From Phycisphaerales bacterium (lineage in GTDB: Bacteria; Planctomycetota; Phycisphaerae; UBA1845), in assembly GCA_020639115.1 (NCBI GenBank), contig JACKHG010000002.1, positions 310,001 through 374,000 on the forward strand: 64,000 nucleotides of DNA, written 5' to 3'. The notes under the pieces are model-generated. The model was given only the letters and a program-made list of their open reading frames with translations. It ran no database searches and had not been told where the DNA came from. Below, piece after piece: positions 43,810 through 55,130 of this stretch; the stretch's first letter is position 1, and every line of letters starts with the position of its first letter. The position numbers and the translations under genes are program-made.

Positions 43810-43835
43810 GAATGATGAATGCGGAATGATGAATG
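43810..43835. repeat. 12-bp direct repeat GAATGATGAATG, two copies
   Basis: Copies at 43810-43821 and 43824-43835, two bases apart (14-base period), just after the pilC stop. A short low-complexity tract with no clear function. Confidence 0.4.
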
Positions 43836-43924
43836 GGGCCGGTTGGGGTCTGCGCCGGGGTTGCGGGCTTTGACTTCGAGGGGTGGCGCGGCATGATGGC
43901 TGGTTTGGGGCGGAGGCTCGGTTG

Positions 43925-44173
43925 ATGCTTACTTTCTTCACCAAGCCGGAGTGTTCGTTGTGCGATGCTGCCTGGTTCGTGGTCCAGAAGGTGGCCAGCG
44001 CGCAGGGGGTACCGGTCGAGAAGGTTGATATTTCGCAACCGCAGGCGGAGGCGTGGCGGCAGCGCTACGCGGAGCACATCCCGGTCGTGCACCTGGATGG
44101 GGTGGAGATCTTTCGCCACCGTGTGGACGAGCGCAAGCTCCGCAAAATGCTTGCCAACCGACCCAGTGACTGA
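43925..44173 (+). CDS. Glutaredoxin-like thiol-redox protein
   Basis: The 82-residue protein starts MLTFFTKPECSLCDAAW, with a CxxC redox pair (C10 and C13) at the end of strand 1, and carries the thioredoxin-fold cis-Pro segment IPVVHLDGVEIF. It belongs with the short glutaredoxin-like proteins (DUF836 type). The ATG at 43925 is chosen because residues before it are not conserved. No partner is evident. It may reduce disulfides in the cytoplasm. Confidence 0.82.
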   Translation: MLTFFTKPECSLCDAAWFVVQKVASAQGVPVEKVDISQPQAEAWRQRYAEHIPVVHLDGVEIFRHRVDERKLRKMLANRPSD

Positions 44174-44229
44174 CACCGCGCCGGCATTGCCGCCTGCCAC
44201 CCGCTCCCTATCTCCGTGGCTCCCTTTCG

Positions 44230-44275
44230 CACTTTCTCACCTTCCCACTTTCTCACCTTCTCACTTTCTCACTCG
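44230..44275. repeat. 16-bp tandem repeat, three copies, G-free on the plus strand
   Basis: The core CACTTTCTCAC occurs at 44230, 44246 and 44262, giving a 16-base period (CACTTTCTCACCTTCC). The tract has only C, T and A on the plus strand until 44274. It lies in the 219-bp region before the LysM lipoprotein gene, which ends with the ribosome binding site AGGAGG at 44380-44385. Confidence 0.7.
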
Positions 44276-44392
44276 GTCCGATATTCCTTGCCCGTCCGGG
44301 GGGCTGGGGGTAACATTCCAGGCGAACAAGGTAATCTGCGGCGTCGTGGAAGACGCCGGAGGCTGGCAACTGCCAAGACAGGAGGTCGTATC

Positions 44393-44806
44393 GTGCAACG
44401 GATGGCATTGGGGCAGGGTCTGGTGACGGGTGCAATGCTCGCCGCCGCGGTTGTGATGTTCTCGGGCTGCAAGGACAAGAACGAAGGGATGACGATGGGT
44501 CGCAGCCAGTCGAGCTCGGTGGCTTACGAGGATCCTTCCTCGAGCTACTACGCTCCCGGCACGCTCAACTCCGACTCGTCGTCGGGTTACACGTACAACG
44601 ACGGGTCGCAGGGAGCCAGCACGACTTCGTCCGCGGCGCTGACCGGCGGGAATCGCCACGTGGTGGCCAAGGGTGACACGCTGTACTCGATCGCCCGGGC
44701 GTACTACAACGACCAGGCGAAGTGGCGGACGATCTACGACGCCAACCGCAGCGCCATTCCCGACCCCAACAAGCTGAGCGTCGGGCAGGAACTGATCATT
44801 CCCTAA
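44393..44806 (+). CDS. LysM-domain lipoprotein
   Basis: The 137-residue product is read from GTG at 44393, 7 bases after AGGAGG; an in-frame ATG at 44402 is the alternative. Residues 1-26 form a lipoprotein signal with lipobox FSGC. A Ser/Tyr-rich linker follows, then a LysM domain (residues about 85-136: HVVAKGDTLYSIARAYYND, NRSAIPDPNKLSVGQELIIP), which binds peptidoglycan or chitin-like glycans. So it is a lipid-anchored cell-wall-binding protein. A strong hairpin terminates the unit. Confidence 0.88.
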   Translation: MQRMALGQGLVTGAMLAAAVVMFSGCKDKNEGMTMGRSQSSSVAYEDPSSSYYAPGTLNSDSSSGYTYNDGSQGASTTSSAALTGGNRHVVAKGDTLYSIARAYYNDQAKWRTIYDANRSAIPDPNKLSVGQELIIP

Positions 44807-44827
44807 GTTGTTGCCGTTAAAGGACTT

Positions 44828-44868
44828 GGGCGCAGCAGCCGCGCTGCGGGCAGCGCGGCTCTGCGCCC
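44828..44868 (+). terminator. Strong hairpin, probable terminator of the LysM gene
   Basis: GGGCGCAG-C-AGCCGCGCTGC-GG-GCAGCGCGGCT-CTGCGCCC: 19 base pairs with one bulged C and a two-base centre, starting 22 bases after the stop, followed by TTCGTCT. No long U-run, but the stem is very stable. Confidence 0.6.
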
Positions 44869-44912
44869 TTCGTCTGCTTGAAGGGGGCGCGCCGGCGCAG
44901 TAGCTTCGCGGT

Positions 44913-46772
44913 ATGGGCGACCGTCCTCTGGGCATGTCCGTGCAGTTTCTTCGCGGCGTCGGGCCGGCCCGCGCGGCGGCCTTTGCGGCGCTGGGGATCG
45001 AGACGGTCGCCGACCTGCTCGCCCACCTGCCGTTCCGCTATGACCATATTCCCAAGTCGGTGCCGATCGGGCATCTGCGCGCCGACGTGGTCGCTACGAT
45101 CGTCGGCGGCATCCGCAGCGTTCGTGCGAGCCGCGGGCAGACGCGCGGGTCGATCAAGGCCGTCGTGCACGACGGCACCGGCGCCTGCCACGTGCGCTGG
45201 TTCAATTCCTCCTACCTCCGCGACAAGCTGCAGGTCGGGCAGACGATCCGGCTCACGGGCAAGGTCGAGGACGGCGACGGCAAGGCGTGTTTCGTCAATC
45301 CGGCGTACCGCCTGCTCGAGCCGGAGGAGGATCCGTTTGCGGACGATGGCGACGCGTTCGTGCCGGTCTATCCCGCGACGGCGCAGTTGAGCAGCGCGGC
45401 GATCCGGCGCGTCGTGGCGGGGGCGCTCGAGCAGGCCCTGCCGCAGATCGAGGAGATTCTGCCGGAATCGCTGCGGGCGGCGCGGCAACTTCCGCCGCGG
45501 CGGACCGCGGTCGCCCGGATGCACGCGCCGACGTCGCTGGAGGATGCGGGGGTCGCGCGGCGGCGCCTGGCGTACGACGAGTTGTTGCTGATGCAGCTCG
45601 CGATGCAGTTGCGTCGGGGGCAGATGCGCGTGGCGCGGGGGGCGCCGCGGATCACGACGACGCCGATCGTGGACGAGCGGATCCGGGCGCGGTTGCCGTT
45701 CGCGCTGACCGAGGCCCAGGAGCGGGCCGTGCGGGCGATCGCGGCTGATCTCAACAGCGATCAGCCGATGACCCGTCTGCTGCAGGGGGACGTGGGCAGC
45801 GGCAAGACCGCGGTCGCGGTTTACGCGGCGCTGACCACGATCGCGAGCCGCGGCCAGGTCGCGATGCTGCTGCCGACCGAGGTGCTGGCCCAGCAGACGT
45901 TCGAGCGGCTGACCGCGTACCTGGCGGGCAGCCGCGTGCGGATGGCCTTGTTGACCGGGGGGATGCCGCGCGCGGCGCGGGCGGAAGCGCTGACGGCGCT
46001 CGCCCGGGGCCAGATCGACATTGTGGCGGGCACGCACGCGTTGCTCGAGCCCGACGTGCACTTCCGCCGGCTCGCGCTGGTCATCGTGGACGAGCAGCAC
46101 CGTTTTGGCGTTTCCCAACGGGCCCGCCTCCGCGAAAAAGGTGTCAGGACCCATTACCTGGTGATGACGGCGACGCCGATCCCGCGGACGCTGGCGATGA
46201 CGCTCTACGGCGACCTGGACGTCACGGTGATCGACGCGCTGCCGCCCGGGCGCCAGCCGATCGCAACGCGCCTGGTGGGACCCGGCGATCCAGAGCGCAG
46301 CGCCGCCTGGGACGAGGTGCGGCGCCGGCTGACCGCTGGCGAGCAGGCCTACATTGTCTATCCGCTGGTCGAGGAGTCCGAGGCGCTCGATCTCAAGGCG
46401 GCGACCGCCGAGGCGGAGAACCTGCGGGCGGGTGCACTGGCAGGCTTCGCCGTCGGCCTGCTGCACGGGCGGATGAGCGGGCCGGAGAAATCGGCGGTGA
46501 TCGAGGAGTTTCGCGCGGGCCGGCTGCAGGCGCTGGTGAGCACCACGGTGATCGAGGTCGGCGTGGACGTGCCGGCGGCGACGGTGATGGTGATCGAGCA
46601 CGCCGAGCGTTACGGGTTAAGCCAATTGCATCAGTTGCGCGGGCGCGTCGGCCGTGGGGATCAGCCGTCGTGCTGTCTGCTGATGACGGAGCTGGCCGGC
46701 GAGCCGGCGCGGCAGCGGCTCGGGGTGATCTGCGCGACGACCGACGGGTTCCGCATTGCGGAGGCCGACTGA
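44913..46772 (+). CDS. recG: ATP-dependent DNA helicase RecG (3' end frameshifted)
   Basis: The 619 readable residues contain the RecG wedge/OB domain (VQFLRGVGPARAAAFAALGI, residues about 10-150), helicase motif I GDVGSGKT, motif Ia, DEQH (motif II), TATPIPRTLAMTLYGD (III), and motifs V and VI (TTVIEVGVDVPAA, QLRGRVGRGDQPS). RecG remodels stalled forks and Holliday junctions. The frame stops after GFRIAEAD at 46772, where normal RecG continues LRLRGPGELLGTR; that continuation is found in other frames up to a stop at 47025-47027 (next entry), giving about 704 residues, the usual size. The break is probably a sequence error. Confidence 0.9.
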   Translation: MGDRPLGMSVQFLRGVGPARAAAFAALGIETVADLLAHLPFRYDHIPKSVPIGHLRADVVATIVGGIRSVRASRGQTRGSIKAVVHDGTGACHVRWFNSSYLRDKLQVGQTIRLTGKVEDGDGKACFVNPAYRLLEPEEDPFADDGDAFVPVYPATAQLSSAAIRRVVAGALEQALPQIEEILPESLRAARQLPPRRTAVARMHAPTSLEDAGVARRRLAYDELLLMQLAMQLRRGQMRVARGAPRITTTPIVDERIRARLPFALTEAQERAVRAIAADLNSDQPMTRLLQGDVGSGKTAVAVYAALTTIASRGQVAMLLPTEVLAQQTFERLTAYLAGSRVRMALLTGGMPRAARAEALTALARGQIDIVAGTHALLEPDVHFRRLALVIVDEQHRFGVSQRARLREKGVRTHYLVMTATPIPRTLAMTLYGDLDVTVIDALPPGRQPIATRLVGPGDPERSAAWDEVRRRLTAGEQAYIVYPLVEESEALDLKAATAEAENLRAGALAGFAVGLLHGRMSGPEKSAVIEEFRAGRLQALVSTTVIEVGVDVPAATVMVIEHAERYGLSQLHQLRGRVGRGDQPSCCLLMTELAGEPARQRLGVICATTDGFRIAEAD

Positions 46773-47027
46773 AACTGCGGCCCGGGCGAGCTGCTGGGCA
46801 CGCGCCTAGCACGGGCTGCCTGCGTTCAAGGCTGCGGCGAACCTGATCGAGGATCTCGATCTGATCACCGCTGCCCGCGACGACGCGGCAGTGCTGTTGC
46901 CCGCGGCGACGATCTGGAGCTTCCGCACCGGCGACGCGCCGGCCTGCGCGCGGCGGTATTCGCGGATTACGGCGAGATGCTGGGGATACGGACGGCGCAG
47001 ACTCGGGCACAGCTTGCCACGACTTGA
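46773..47027 (+). pseudogene. recG: Frameshifted 3' end of recG
   Basis: Read with frame changes, this stretch gives the RecG C-terminus: LKLR, GPGELLGTR, GLPAFKAA, NLIEDLDLITAARDDA and finally DYGEMLGIRTAQTRAQLATT with a stop at 47025-47027. At least three single-base indels are needed in 250 bases. The order and content match RecG from other bacteria. I take it as a continuation of the gene at 44913, broken by consensus error or, less likely, by mutation. Confidence 0.7.
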
Positions 47028-47202
47028 GCGCTGGCGGCGAACTGGGCGCTGGAGGGATGCCGTCCGCTTCCTTACGGGCGCGGCTCTGTTGGCTCAAGCC
47101 GGCGCTGATTCGAGCGCAACTTGCGACGACTTGAGCGCTGGCGGCGAACTGGACGCTGGAGGGATGCCGTCCGCTTCCTTACGGGCGCGGCTCTGTTTAC
47201 AG
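46994..47202. repeat. Tandem duplication with 107-bp period at the recG 3' end
   Basis: Bases 47019-47090 reappear at 47126-47197 with one mismatch (GGGCGCT versus GGACGCT). Similarity extends left to 46994 and 47101 with several differences (for example GGCGCAGACTCGG versus GGCGCTGATTCGA). Both copies contain the recG ending AQLATT plus stop in one frame. It could be true duplication or an assembly artefact. Confidence 0.7.
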
Positions 47203-47586
47203 GCGTACGAGGCGGACTACCAGGTGGAAAACCAGCATGGAGGCGATCATGGCCACGAGGGCCCGGGCCCAGGCGGGCCAGCGCTGCGGCGTCGCGGCGG
47301 CCTCGACCATGCGGTAGAGCACGGGGGGCTGGAGCGGGTCGTGGACGGCGAGTTCGAAGCAGACCTCGCTGACGATGCGGCTCGCGTCGAGCGGCGTAAG
47401 CTGGAGGGCGGCTGCATACTGGATCAGCCGCTTGCGGCGGGTGTTGCTGAGATTGCCGTTTTTGGCCTCGGCGCGGACCATTTCGCGGAAGATCAGCCGG
47501 CCCTCCTCGCGGGAGAGCGACGGGCCGTTGTGCAGGAGCTGCATCCGGTCGGAACTGCGGTAGTCCTCGGAATCGTGAAAACGCAT
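47197..47586 (-). CDS. Small protein with C-terminal membrane anchor
   Basis: The 129-residue product begins MRFHDSEDYRSSDRMQLL at 47586, preceded by GGAAGGAAG. A hydrophilic helical part (residues 1-100: RLIFREMVRAEAKNGNLSNT, RKRLIQYAAALQL) is followed by a single hydrophobic helix near the end (ARALVAMIASMLVFHLVV), a tail anchor facing the membrane. No enzyme motif; function unknown. It is intact although its surroundings are full of frameshifts. It is on the minus strand, converging on recG and downstream of valS by 200 bases. Confidence 0.7.
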   Translation of the reverse strand: MRFHDSEDYRSSDRMQLLHNGPSLSREEGRLIFREMVRAEAKNGNLSNTRRKRLIQYAAALQLTPLDASRIVSEVCFELAVHDPLQPPVLYRMVEAAATPQRWPAWARALVAMIASMLVFHLVVRLVRL

Positions 47587-47785
47587 GTTGCTTCCTTCCC
47601 CGCGCCCGCGCCGCTGGCGGGCGTTCAACGAACTGTTCAACCGATCATAGCCCCCCGCAGGCCGCAAGGCGAAGTGTGATCTTTTTCACGAGCAGTGCGG
47701 TAGGGCAAATCCGCGGCCCGCAGGCCGGGATTATCGGCGTGGGGTCGTCGTCTGCTGTGGCTCGGATCGTTGACGGCTCGTGGCG

Positions 47786-51017
<3,232 letters not shown>

Positions 51018-51060
51018 GAGCGTATCGTTCCTTGCGGGGGCGGCGGTCGTAAACCCGGGT

Positions 51061-51089
51061 AACATAGCGATTTACGGCGGGAATTCCAA
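51061..51089 (-). promoter_or_regulatory. Sigma-70-like promoter for valS
   Basis: On the minus strand TTGGAA (51089-51084) and TATGTT (51066-51061) are 17 bases apart. The start of transcription near 51054 gives a leader of about 37 bases before the ATG at 51017. Confidence 0.6.
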
Positions 51090-51190
51090 GCTGGCGGGGT
51101 CGGCCGGCGCCGGCGGGGAGGGGGTCCGCCGGGGCCCGCGGCGCGAGGCCGTGCGCCGGCGCGGAGGCTGAGGAATTCAGACCAAACGGC

Positions 51191-51219
51191 TTGGGATTCG
51201 AACGGCGGATGATTAGTAT
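51191..51219 (+). promoter_or_regulatory. Sigma-70-like promoter for the zinc-ribbon gene
   Basis: TTGGGA (51191-51196) and TAGTAT (51214-51219) with a 17-base spacer. AGGAGG at 51249-51254 then precedes the ATG at 51263, so this supports 51263 as the true gene start. Confidence 0.6.
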
Positions 51220-51262
51220 GGGACGCGGTCGGGATGAGTCGCTCTGCGAGGAGGCTTCATCC

Positions 51263-51511
51263 ATGGCGGACACCAGCACTTCGGTCGTGAAATGTCAGTG
51301 CGGCGTCAAGCTGCGCGTACCACCCAACGCTGCGGGGAAGCCATCCGCTGCCCCAAAGTGCGGCTTTCGTTTGCAGATACCAGCCGAAGGGCAGCCAGTC
51401 GTCGCGATGGCCAGCGCGCGCGGCCGCCAGTCCGCCGCGTCGACCTGCAGCCGCTCCGTCTCCTCCTCCTCCGCCGCCGGTGCCCGACGAGTCCGACTCG
51501 CTGCTCAGTGA
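51263..51511 (+). pseudogene. N-terminal zinc-ribbon part of a frameshifted gene
   Basis: The ATG at 51263 follows AGGAGG. The residues MADTSTSVVKCQCGVKLRVP and a later PKCGFRLQIPAEGQ form one zinc ribbon (CxC...CPKCG). Two compensating homopolymer changes seem to scramble its centre: the expected AGKAIRCPKCGF is obtained by adding one A at about 51338 and removing one at about 51356. The frame is then lost near 51413-51428 in a GCGCGCGGCCGCC tract, and continues in the frame of the next entry through a Pro-rich linker. Both entries are one gene. Confidence 0.6.
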
Positions 51512-52511
51512 TCTGATGGAGTCGGAGGCGGCTGCCGCGACGTCCGCCGGTCCGGACCTGGCTGCGAACCAGAAGCTCTGTCCGTCGTGCAAGACGCCGA
51601 TGGCGAAGGGGGCGGCGAAGTGCGTGCACTGCGGGCACGATTGCATAGCGCGTCCCGGCGGTGCGGCTGCCGGCGCGCCGGCCAAGAAATCGGGCGCGCG
51701 CAAGCTCGCGATCGGCGGGGGCAAGTTTGCGCTGGGTTGCACGCTGAGCGCCGCGGGCGCGCTGGTCGGCGCGGGCATCTGGTACGCGATCGCGGTGAAT
51801 GCGTACGTCGAGATCGGTTACGTTGCCTGGGCCGTGGGTTTGCTGGCCGGGTTCGGCATGCTTTGGGGATATGGCAAGCAGGATTTCCTGGCGGCGCTCG
51901 TGGCGACCGGCATGGCGCTGGGCGGCATCTTCGCCGCCAAATGGATGATCTACAACAAGTTCATAGAACTCGCGGGAACCTCGCGCGTTGCGACTGCGTT
52001 CTACACGGAGCGCCGCTGCCAGGAGCCATTCGACCGTCGGGGATTGCCGGACTGGGCGGACGAGCGCGTCGTGTGCGAGGACGTTGGCTCGGAGGTCTTT
52101 GAAATGAGCGATCGCGAGTATGCGCGCCACGATGACGAAGTGAAATCATGGGCGGAGGACGCGCGCTGGCAGGACCCGGAATACGCCAAGAGTTCGCTGG
52201 CTGTGCATTATGCCTCACTCAGTCTCGACGATGCCGAGGAAACGATCGAACCTGAGCGCGCTGACGAGGCGTGGAACAAGGCGCACACCGATGCGCTGGC
52301 CAGGGTGGAGGCGATGTCGCACGAGGACCGCGTCGCCGAAGCCAAGCGAATCGAAGGGGACTGGGTGAACAACGTCGTATCGGGAATGCAGAGCGAAATC
52401 GCCGAGGAGGCGGGTTTCTTCAAGATGATGTTCAGCCCGATCGACGGCCTTTTTGTGCTGCTGGCGCTGGGAACCGCCCTGAAGATCGGCGGCGGACACG
52501 ACGGCGATTGA
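51480..52511 (+). CDS. Zinc-ribbon membrane protein, main part of a frameshifted gene
   Basis: The readable 343 residues start formally at GTG 51480, but the real gene probably begins at 51263 (previous entry). After a Pro-rich linker comes a second zinc ribbon (CPSCKTPMAKGAAKCVHCGHDC), then three hydrophobic helices at about residues 76-101, 112-127 and 138-155, and a long soluble, highly charged helical part (EDARWQDPEYAKSSLAVHYA and what follows) to the C-terminus. No enzymatic motif is seen. It is probably an inner-membrane protein with cytoplasmic zinc ribbons. Function unknown. Confidence 0.72.
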   Translation: MPDESDSLLSDLMESEAAAATSAGPDLAANQKLCPSCKTPMAKGAAKCVHCGHDCIARPGGAAAGAPAKKSGARKLAIGGGKFALGCTLSAAGALVGAGIWYAIAVNAYVEIGYVAWAVGLLAGFGMLWGYGKQDFLAALVATGMALGGIFAAKWMIYNKFIELAGTSRVATAFYTERRCQEPFDRRGLPDWADERVVCEDVGSEVFEMSDREYARHDDEVKSWAEDARWQDPEYAKSSLAVHYASLSLDDAEETIEPERADEAWNKAHTDALARVEAMSHEDRVAEAKRIEGDWVNNVVSGMQSEIAEEAGFFKMMFSPIDGLFVLLALGTALKIGGGHDGD

Positions 52512-52532
52512 GCCCCGGGTTTTCCGCCCCGA

Positions 52533-53984
52533 CTATTCCGCGTAGTGCCAGCTCGGCAGGATCTTGGCCCCGAAGGCCTCGGCGTAGGCCTGCGGGCGGC
52601 GCTGGGCCCAGACGTCCGTCTTTGGAAACACCTCTTTGCACGCGGTCTGCCGCAGGTCGATGTCGGCGACGATGTATTCGCCGGAGCCCGACGCCGCCCG
52701 GTGAATCACGGTGCCCGCCGGGTCGATCAGCACCGCCGAATCGTGGTCGGCGGCTGCGATGAAGATGCGGTTCTCCACCGCGCGGGTGCGCAGCAGCGGC
52801 ACCGGCACTTCCTCACCCGTCACGAAGACGATGGAAGCCCCGTCGAGCGCCATGTAGCGCGTCGGCACGAACGACGAAACGTGTTCGGAGCCGACGCAAC
52901 CGAACGCGCCGAACTGCTCCACCATCAACCGCTCGACGAACGGGAAGCACACGACGGAAAGGCCCAATGAGCGTCCGTAGGTCTCGAGCCGCTCCGCTTC
53001 GCCGGTGTCCGACAGGCTGGTCGCGACGATCTGCACGCCGTCGGCGGCGAAGCGCTGGAACATGTCGATGCCGTTCTCGTCCTCCTGCAGCGGCAGCGCG
53101 CACGACTGCGGCACGACGGCGATGCGCACGGGTCCGAGGGCTTCGGCGTCCGGCATCACCGGTGCGTGGCCGGAGAAGATGCGCCGCTGGGCCCAGTCGG
53201 GCACCTCGACCTTGGGCGGAGCCGCCAGCTTGATTTCCGCATCGATGAGCGCCGGCGCGTCGGGCGGCGCCTGGGCGAGCTGCTTGGCCTTCGCGTCGTA
53301 GATCACGCTCATGCCGCAGTAGCCGACCGCGTCGGACTCGGCGCCGAACTTGTTGGCGGCGACGAAGGGGACGCGGCACTCCAGGGCGCGCCCGGCGATC
53401 ATGAACTCCGCCTGGGCGTTGTGATACGTGCCGGGCTCGCTTGCGACGTTCACCCAGCAGGTGGGGATGGCGATCAGGCGGGCCCCGGCGGCGACGAGCC
53501 CGGCTGCCGTCTCCGGCGCCCGGGCGTCGGCGCAGATGACGATACCGATTTTGCCAAGGGGCGTGTCGATCGGCGCGAGCCGGGTGCCGTGCGTGAAGTA
53601 GTCGTTGTCATCGCCCCAGAGAAAGGTCTTGTCCTGGCGGCCGCACTCGCGGCCCGTGGCGTCGATGACCACGGCGGAGTTGAACAGCTTGCCGTCGCGG
53701 TCGTCCACGAAGCCGCAGACGAGGGCGACCTGGTGCTTGCGGGCAAGGTCGCGGATCCGGTCGACGAAGGCGGCGCTGTCCTCGGCGCCGCTGGCGCGGT
53801 AGGCGGCTGCGCTGCCCAGCAGGTAGGCGGGGTAGGCGCATTCGGGCAATACCAGCAGGTCGAGCTTCCGGGCGGCGGCCTGTGCGACGGCGTCGGCGAT
53901 GAGCGGCAGGGCCTCCGCGTGGCGCGCAAGCGGGATGGCGGGAAGTTGAGCGGCGCCGACGCGGATTTTGCGGGAAGTGCCCAT
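52533..53984 (-). CDS. Nitrilase-superfamily carbon-nitrogen hydrolase with two tandem domains
   Basis: The 483-residue protein has a complete first CN-hydrolase domain with the catalytic triad E48 (LPECAYP), K119 (DKTFLWGD) and C151 (VICADARAPE), followed at about residue 285 by a second domain of the same fold (VRIAVVPQSCALPLQEDENG; the later FVTGEEVPVPLLRTRAVENRIF) in which the triad is not recognisable. Such enzymes hydrolyse nitriles, amides or carbamoyl groups; the substrate is unknown. The product is cytoplasmic with no signal. It is divergent from the DnaJ-type gene. Confidence 0.85.
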   Translation of the reverse strand: MGTSRKIRVGAAQLPAIPLARHAEALPLIADAVAQAAARKLDLLVLPECAYPAYLLGSAAAYRASGAEDSAAFVDRIRDLARKHQVALVCGFVDDRDGKLFNSAVVIDATGRECGRQDKTFLWGDDNDYFTHGTRLAPIDTPLGKIGIVICADARAPETAAGLVAAGARLIAIPTCWVNVASEPGTYHNAQAEFMIAGRALECRVPFVAANKFGAESDAVGYCGMSVIYDAKAKQLAQAPPDAPALIDAEIKLAAPPKVEVPDWAQRRIFSGHAPVMPDAEALGPVRIAVVPQSCALPLQEDENGIDMFQRFAADGVQIVATSLSDTGEAERLETYGRSLGLSVVCFPFVERLMVEQFGAFGCVGSEHVSSFVPTRYMALDGASIVFVTGEEVPVPLLRTRAVENRIFIAAADHDSAVLIDPAGTVIHRAASGSGEYIVADIDLRQTACKEVFPKTDVWAQRRPQAYAEAFGAKILPSWHYAE

Positions 53985-54016
53985 GGGCGACGCATCGTAG
54001 GGAGCGTGCGTTTTCT

Positions 54017-54044
54017 TTTCAACTGCACGGACGAGCCGTATAAT
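54017..54044 (+). promoter_or_regulatory. Sigma-70-like promoter for the DnaJ-type gene
   Basis: A perfect -10 TATAAT at 54039-54044 with TTTCAA at 54017-54022 as a weak -35 (spacer 16). The leader to the ATG at 54135 is about 84 bases. It is the best -10 box in the window. Confidence 0.55.
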
Positions 54045-54134
54045 CGCGGGTCGCGCCGTGGCGCGGCGGTCAGAACGTTCCTATTGCCCTGCACCTGCGG
54101 TGCACCGTCGCAACCTCGAGGCGTCGCTCCAACC

Positions 54135-55109
54135 ATGGCCAAACGGGACCTTTACGAAGTGCTCGGCGTATCCCGCACCGCTTCTGCCGACGAGGTGAAG
54201 CGGGCGTACCGCACCCTCGCCAAGAAGTACCACCCCGACCAGAACCGCGGCGACGCCGACGCCGAGACCAAGTTCAAGGAAGTCCAGCACGCCTACTCGG
54301 TGCTCAGCGACAAGGACAAGCGCGCCCGCTACGACCAGTACGGGGAGATCGGCGCCGGCGACTTTCACACCCAGCCCGGTGGCCAGCAGGTTTATTCCTG
54401 GGGGCCGCAGGGCCAGCAGATCAACGTCGAGGATCTCGAAGACCTGTTCAGCGCGTTCGGCGGCGGGGGCGGGGCGAGCCCGTTCGCGGGCGGGCCGTTC
54501 GCCAGTTTCTTCCGCGGCGGAGGCCGGGGCCGGCGAGCGCGCCGGGCTGCGCCCACACGTGGGCAAGACGTCCGCCGCCGTATCAACCTCTCGTTCGAGC
54601 AGGCGATCCAGGGCGTGACCATCGAGGTGGACGTGAGCCCAGCCGGCCGCAAGCGCGAGACGGTCGAGGTGAACATCCCGCCCGGCGTCGAGGACGGCCA
54701 GCAGATCCGCGTGCGCGGCAAGGGGACCTCGGGCTCGGACGGTGGTCCGCCGGGGGACATGTACCTGGTGGCGACGGTCCGGCCGCACCCGCACTACCGC
54801 CGGGAGGGGCGCAACATTGCGCTCGAGGTGCCGGTGACGGTGGCGGAGGCGGCGCTGGGTGCGAAGATCGACGTGCCCACGCTGGACGGCGAGGTTACGC
54901 TGACGATTCCGCCGGGCACGTCCGGCGGTTCGAAGCTGCGGTTGCGCGGGCGCGGTGTGCCCGCGCACAACCGCGCAGGCGCCGGCGACCTGATCGTGAC
55001 GGTGCGGGTCGTGGTGCCCAAGACGCTCGACGAGCGGCAGAAGCAGCTCTTCGAGGAACTCGCCGCTACGTTGGAAAATGCCAATCCGCGCGCGGAGCTG
55101 GCAAAGTAG
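54135..55109 (+). CDS. DnaJ-family co-chaperone of the CbpA (type II) kind
   Basis: The 324-residue protein has an N-terminal J domain (residues 4-70) with the HPD motif at 33-35 (KKYHPDQNRG), a Gly/Phe-rich linker (about 90-140, FGGGGG...FFRGGGRGRR), and the two C-terminal substrate-binding barrels (INLSFEQAIQG, VNIPPGVEDGQQIRVRGKG, LEVPVTVAEAALGAKIDVPT). There are no CxxCxGxG zinc repeats, so it is of the CbpA/DjlA-like type II class and not DnaJ itself. It stimulates DnaK. The next gene, a small membrane protein, starts 21 bases later. Confidence 0.93.
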   Translation: MAKRDLYEVLGVSRTASADEVKRAYRTLAKKYHPDQNRGDADAETKFKEVQHAYSVLSDKDKRARYDQYGEIGAGDFHTQPGGQQVYSWGPQGQQINVEDLEDLFSAFGGGGGASPFAGGPFASFFRGGGRGRRARRAAPTRGQDVRRRINLSFEQAIQGVTIEVDVSPAGRKRETVEVNIPPGVEDGQQIRVRGKGTSGSDGGPPGDMYLVATVRPHPHYRREGRNIALEVPVTVAEAALGAKIDVPTLDGEVTLTIPPGTSGGSKLRLRGRGVPAHNRAGAGDLIVTVRVVVPKTLDERQKQLFEELAATLENANPRAELAK

Positions 55110-55130
55110 CCGGCGCCGTGCCGTAAAGCC

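Noticed and set aside
44230..44275. The tandem tract read as a CRISPR array
   Set aside because: The repeat is 16 bases with no unique spacers of 30-40 bases and no cas genes nearby.
46994..47202. The 107-bp duplication read as an insertion-sequence end or integron site
   Set aside because: No transposase, no terminal inverted repeats and no target duplication are visible; the repeat is internal to the recG end.
51306..52130. A 274-residue minus-strand frame opposite the zinc-ribbon gene
   Set aside because: It is Arg-rich shadow sequence; the plus strand has promoter, ribosome binding site and cysteine motifs.
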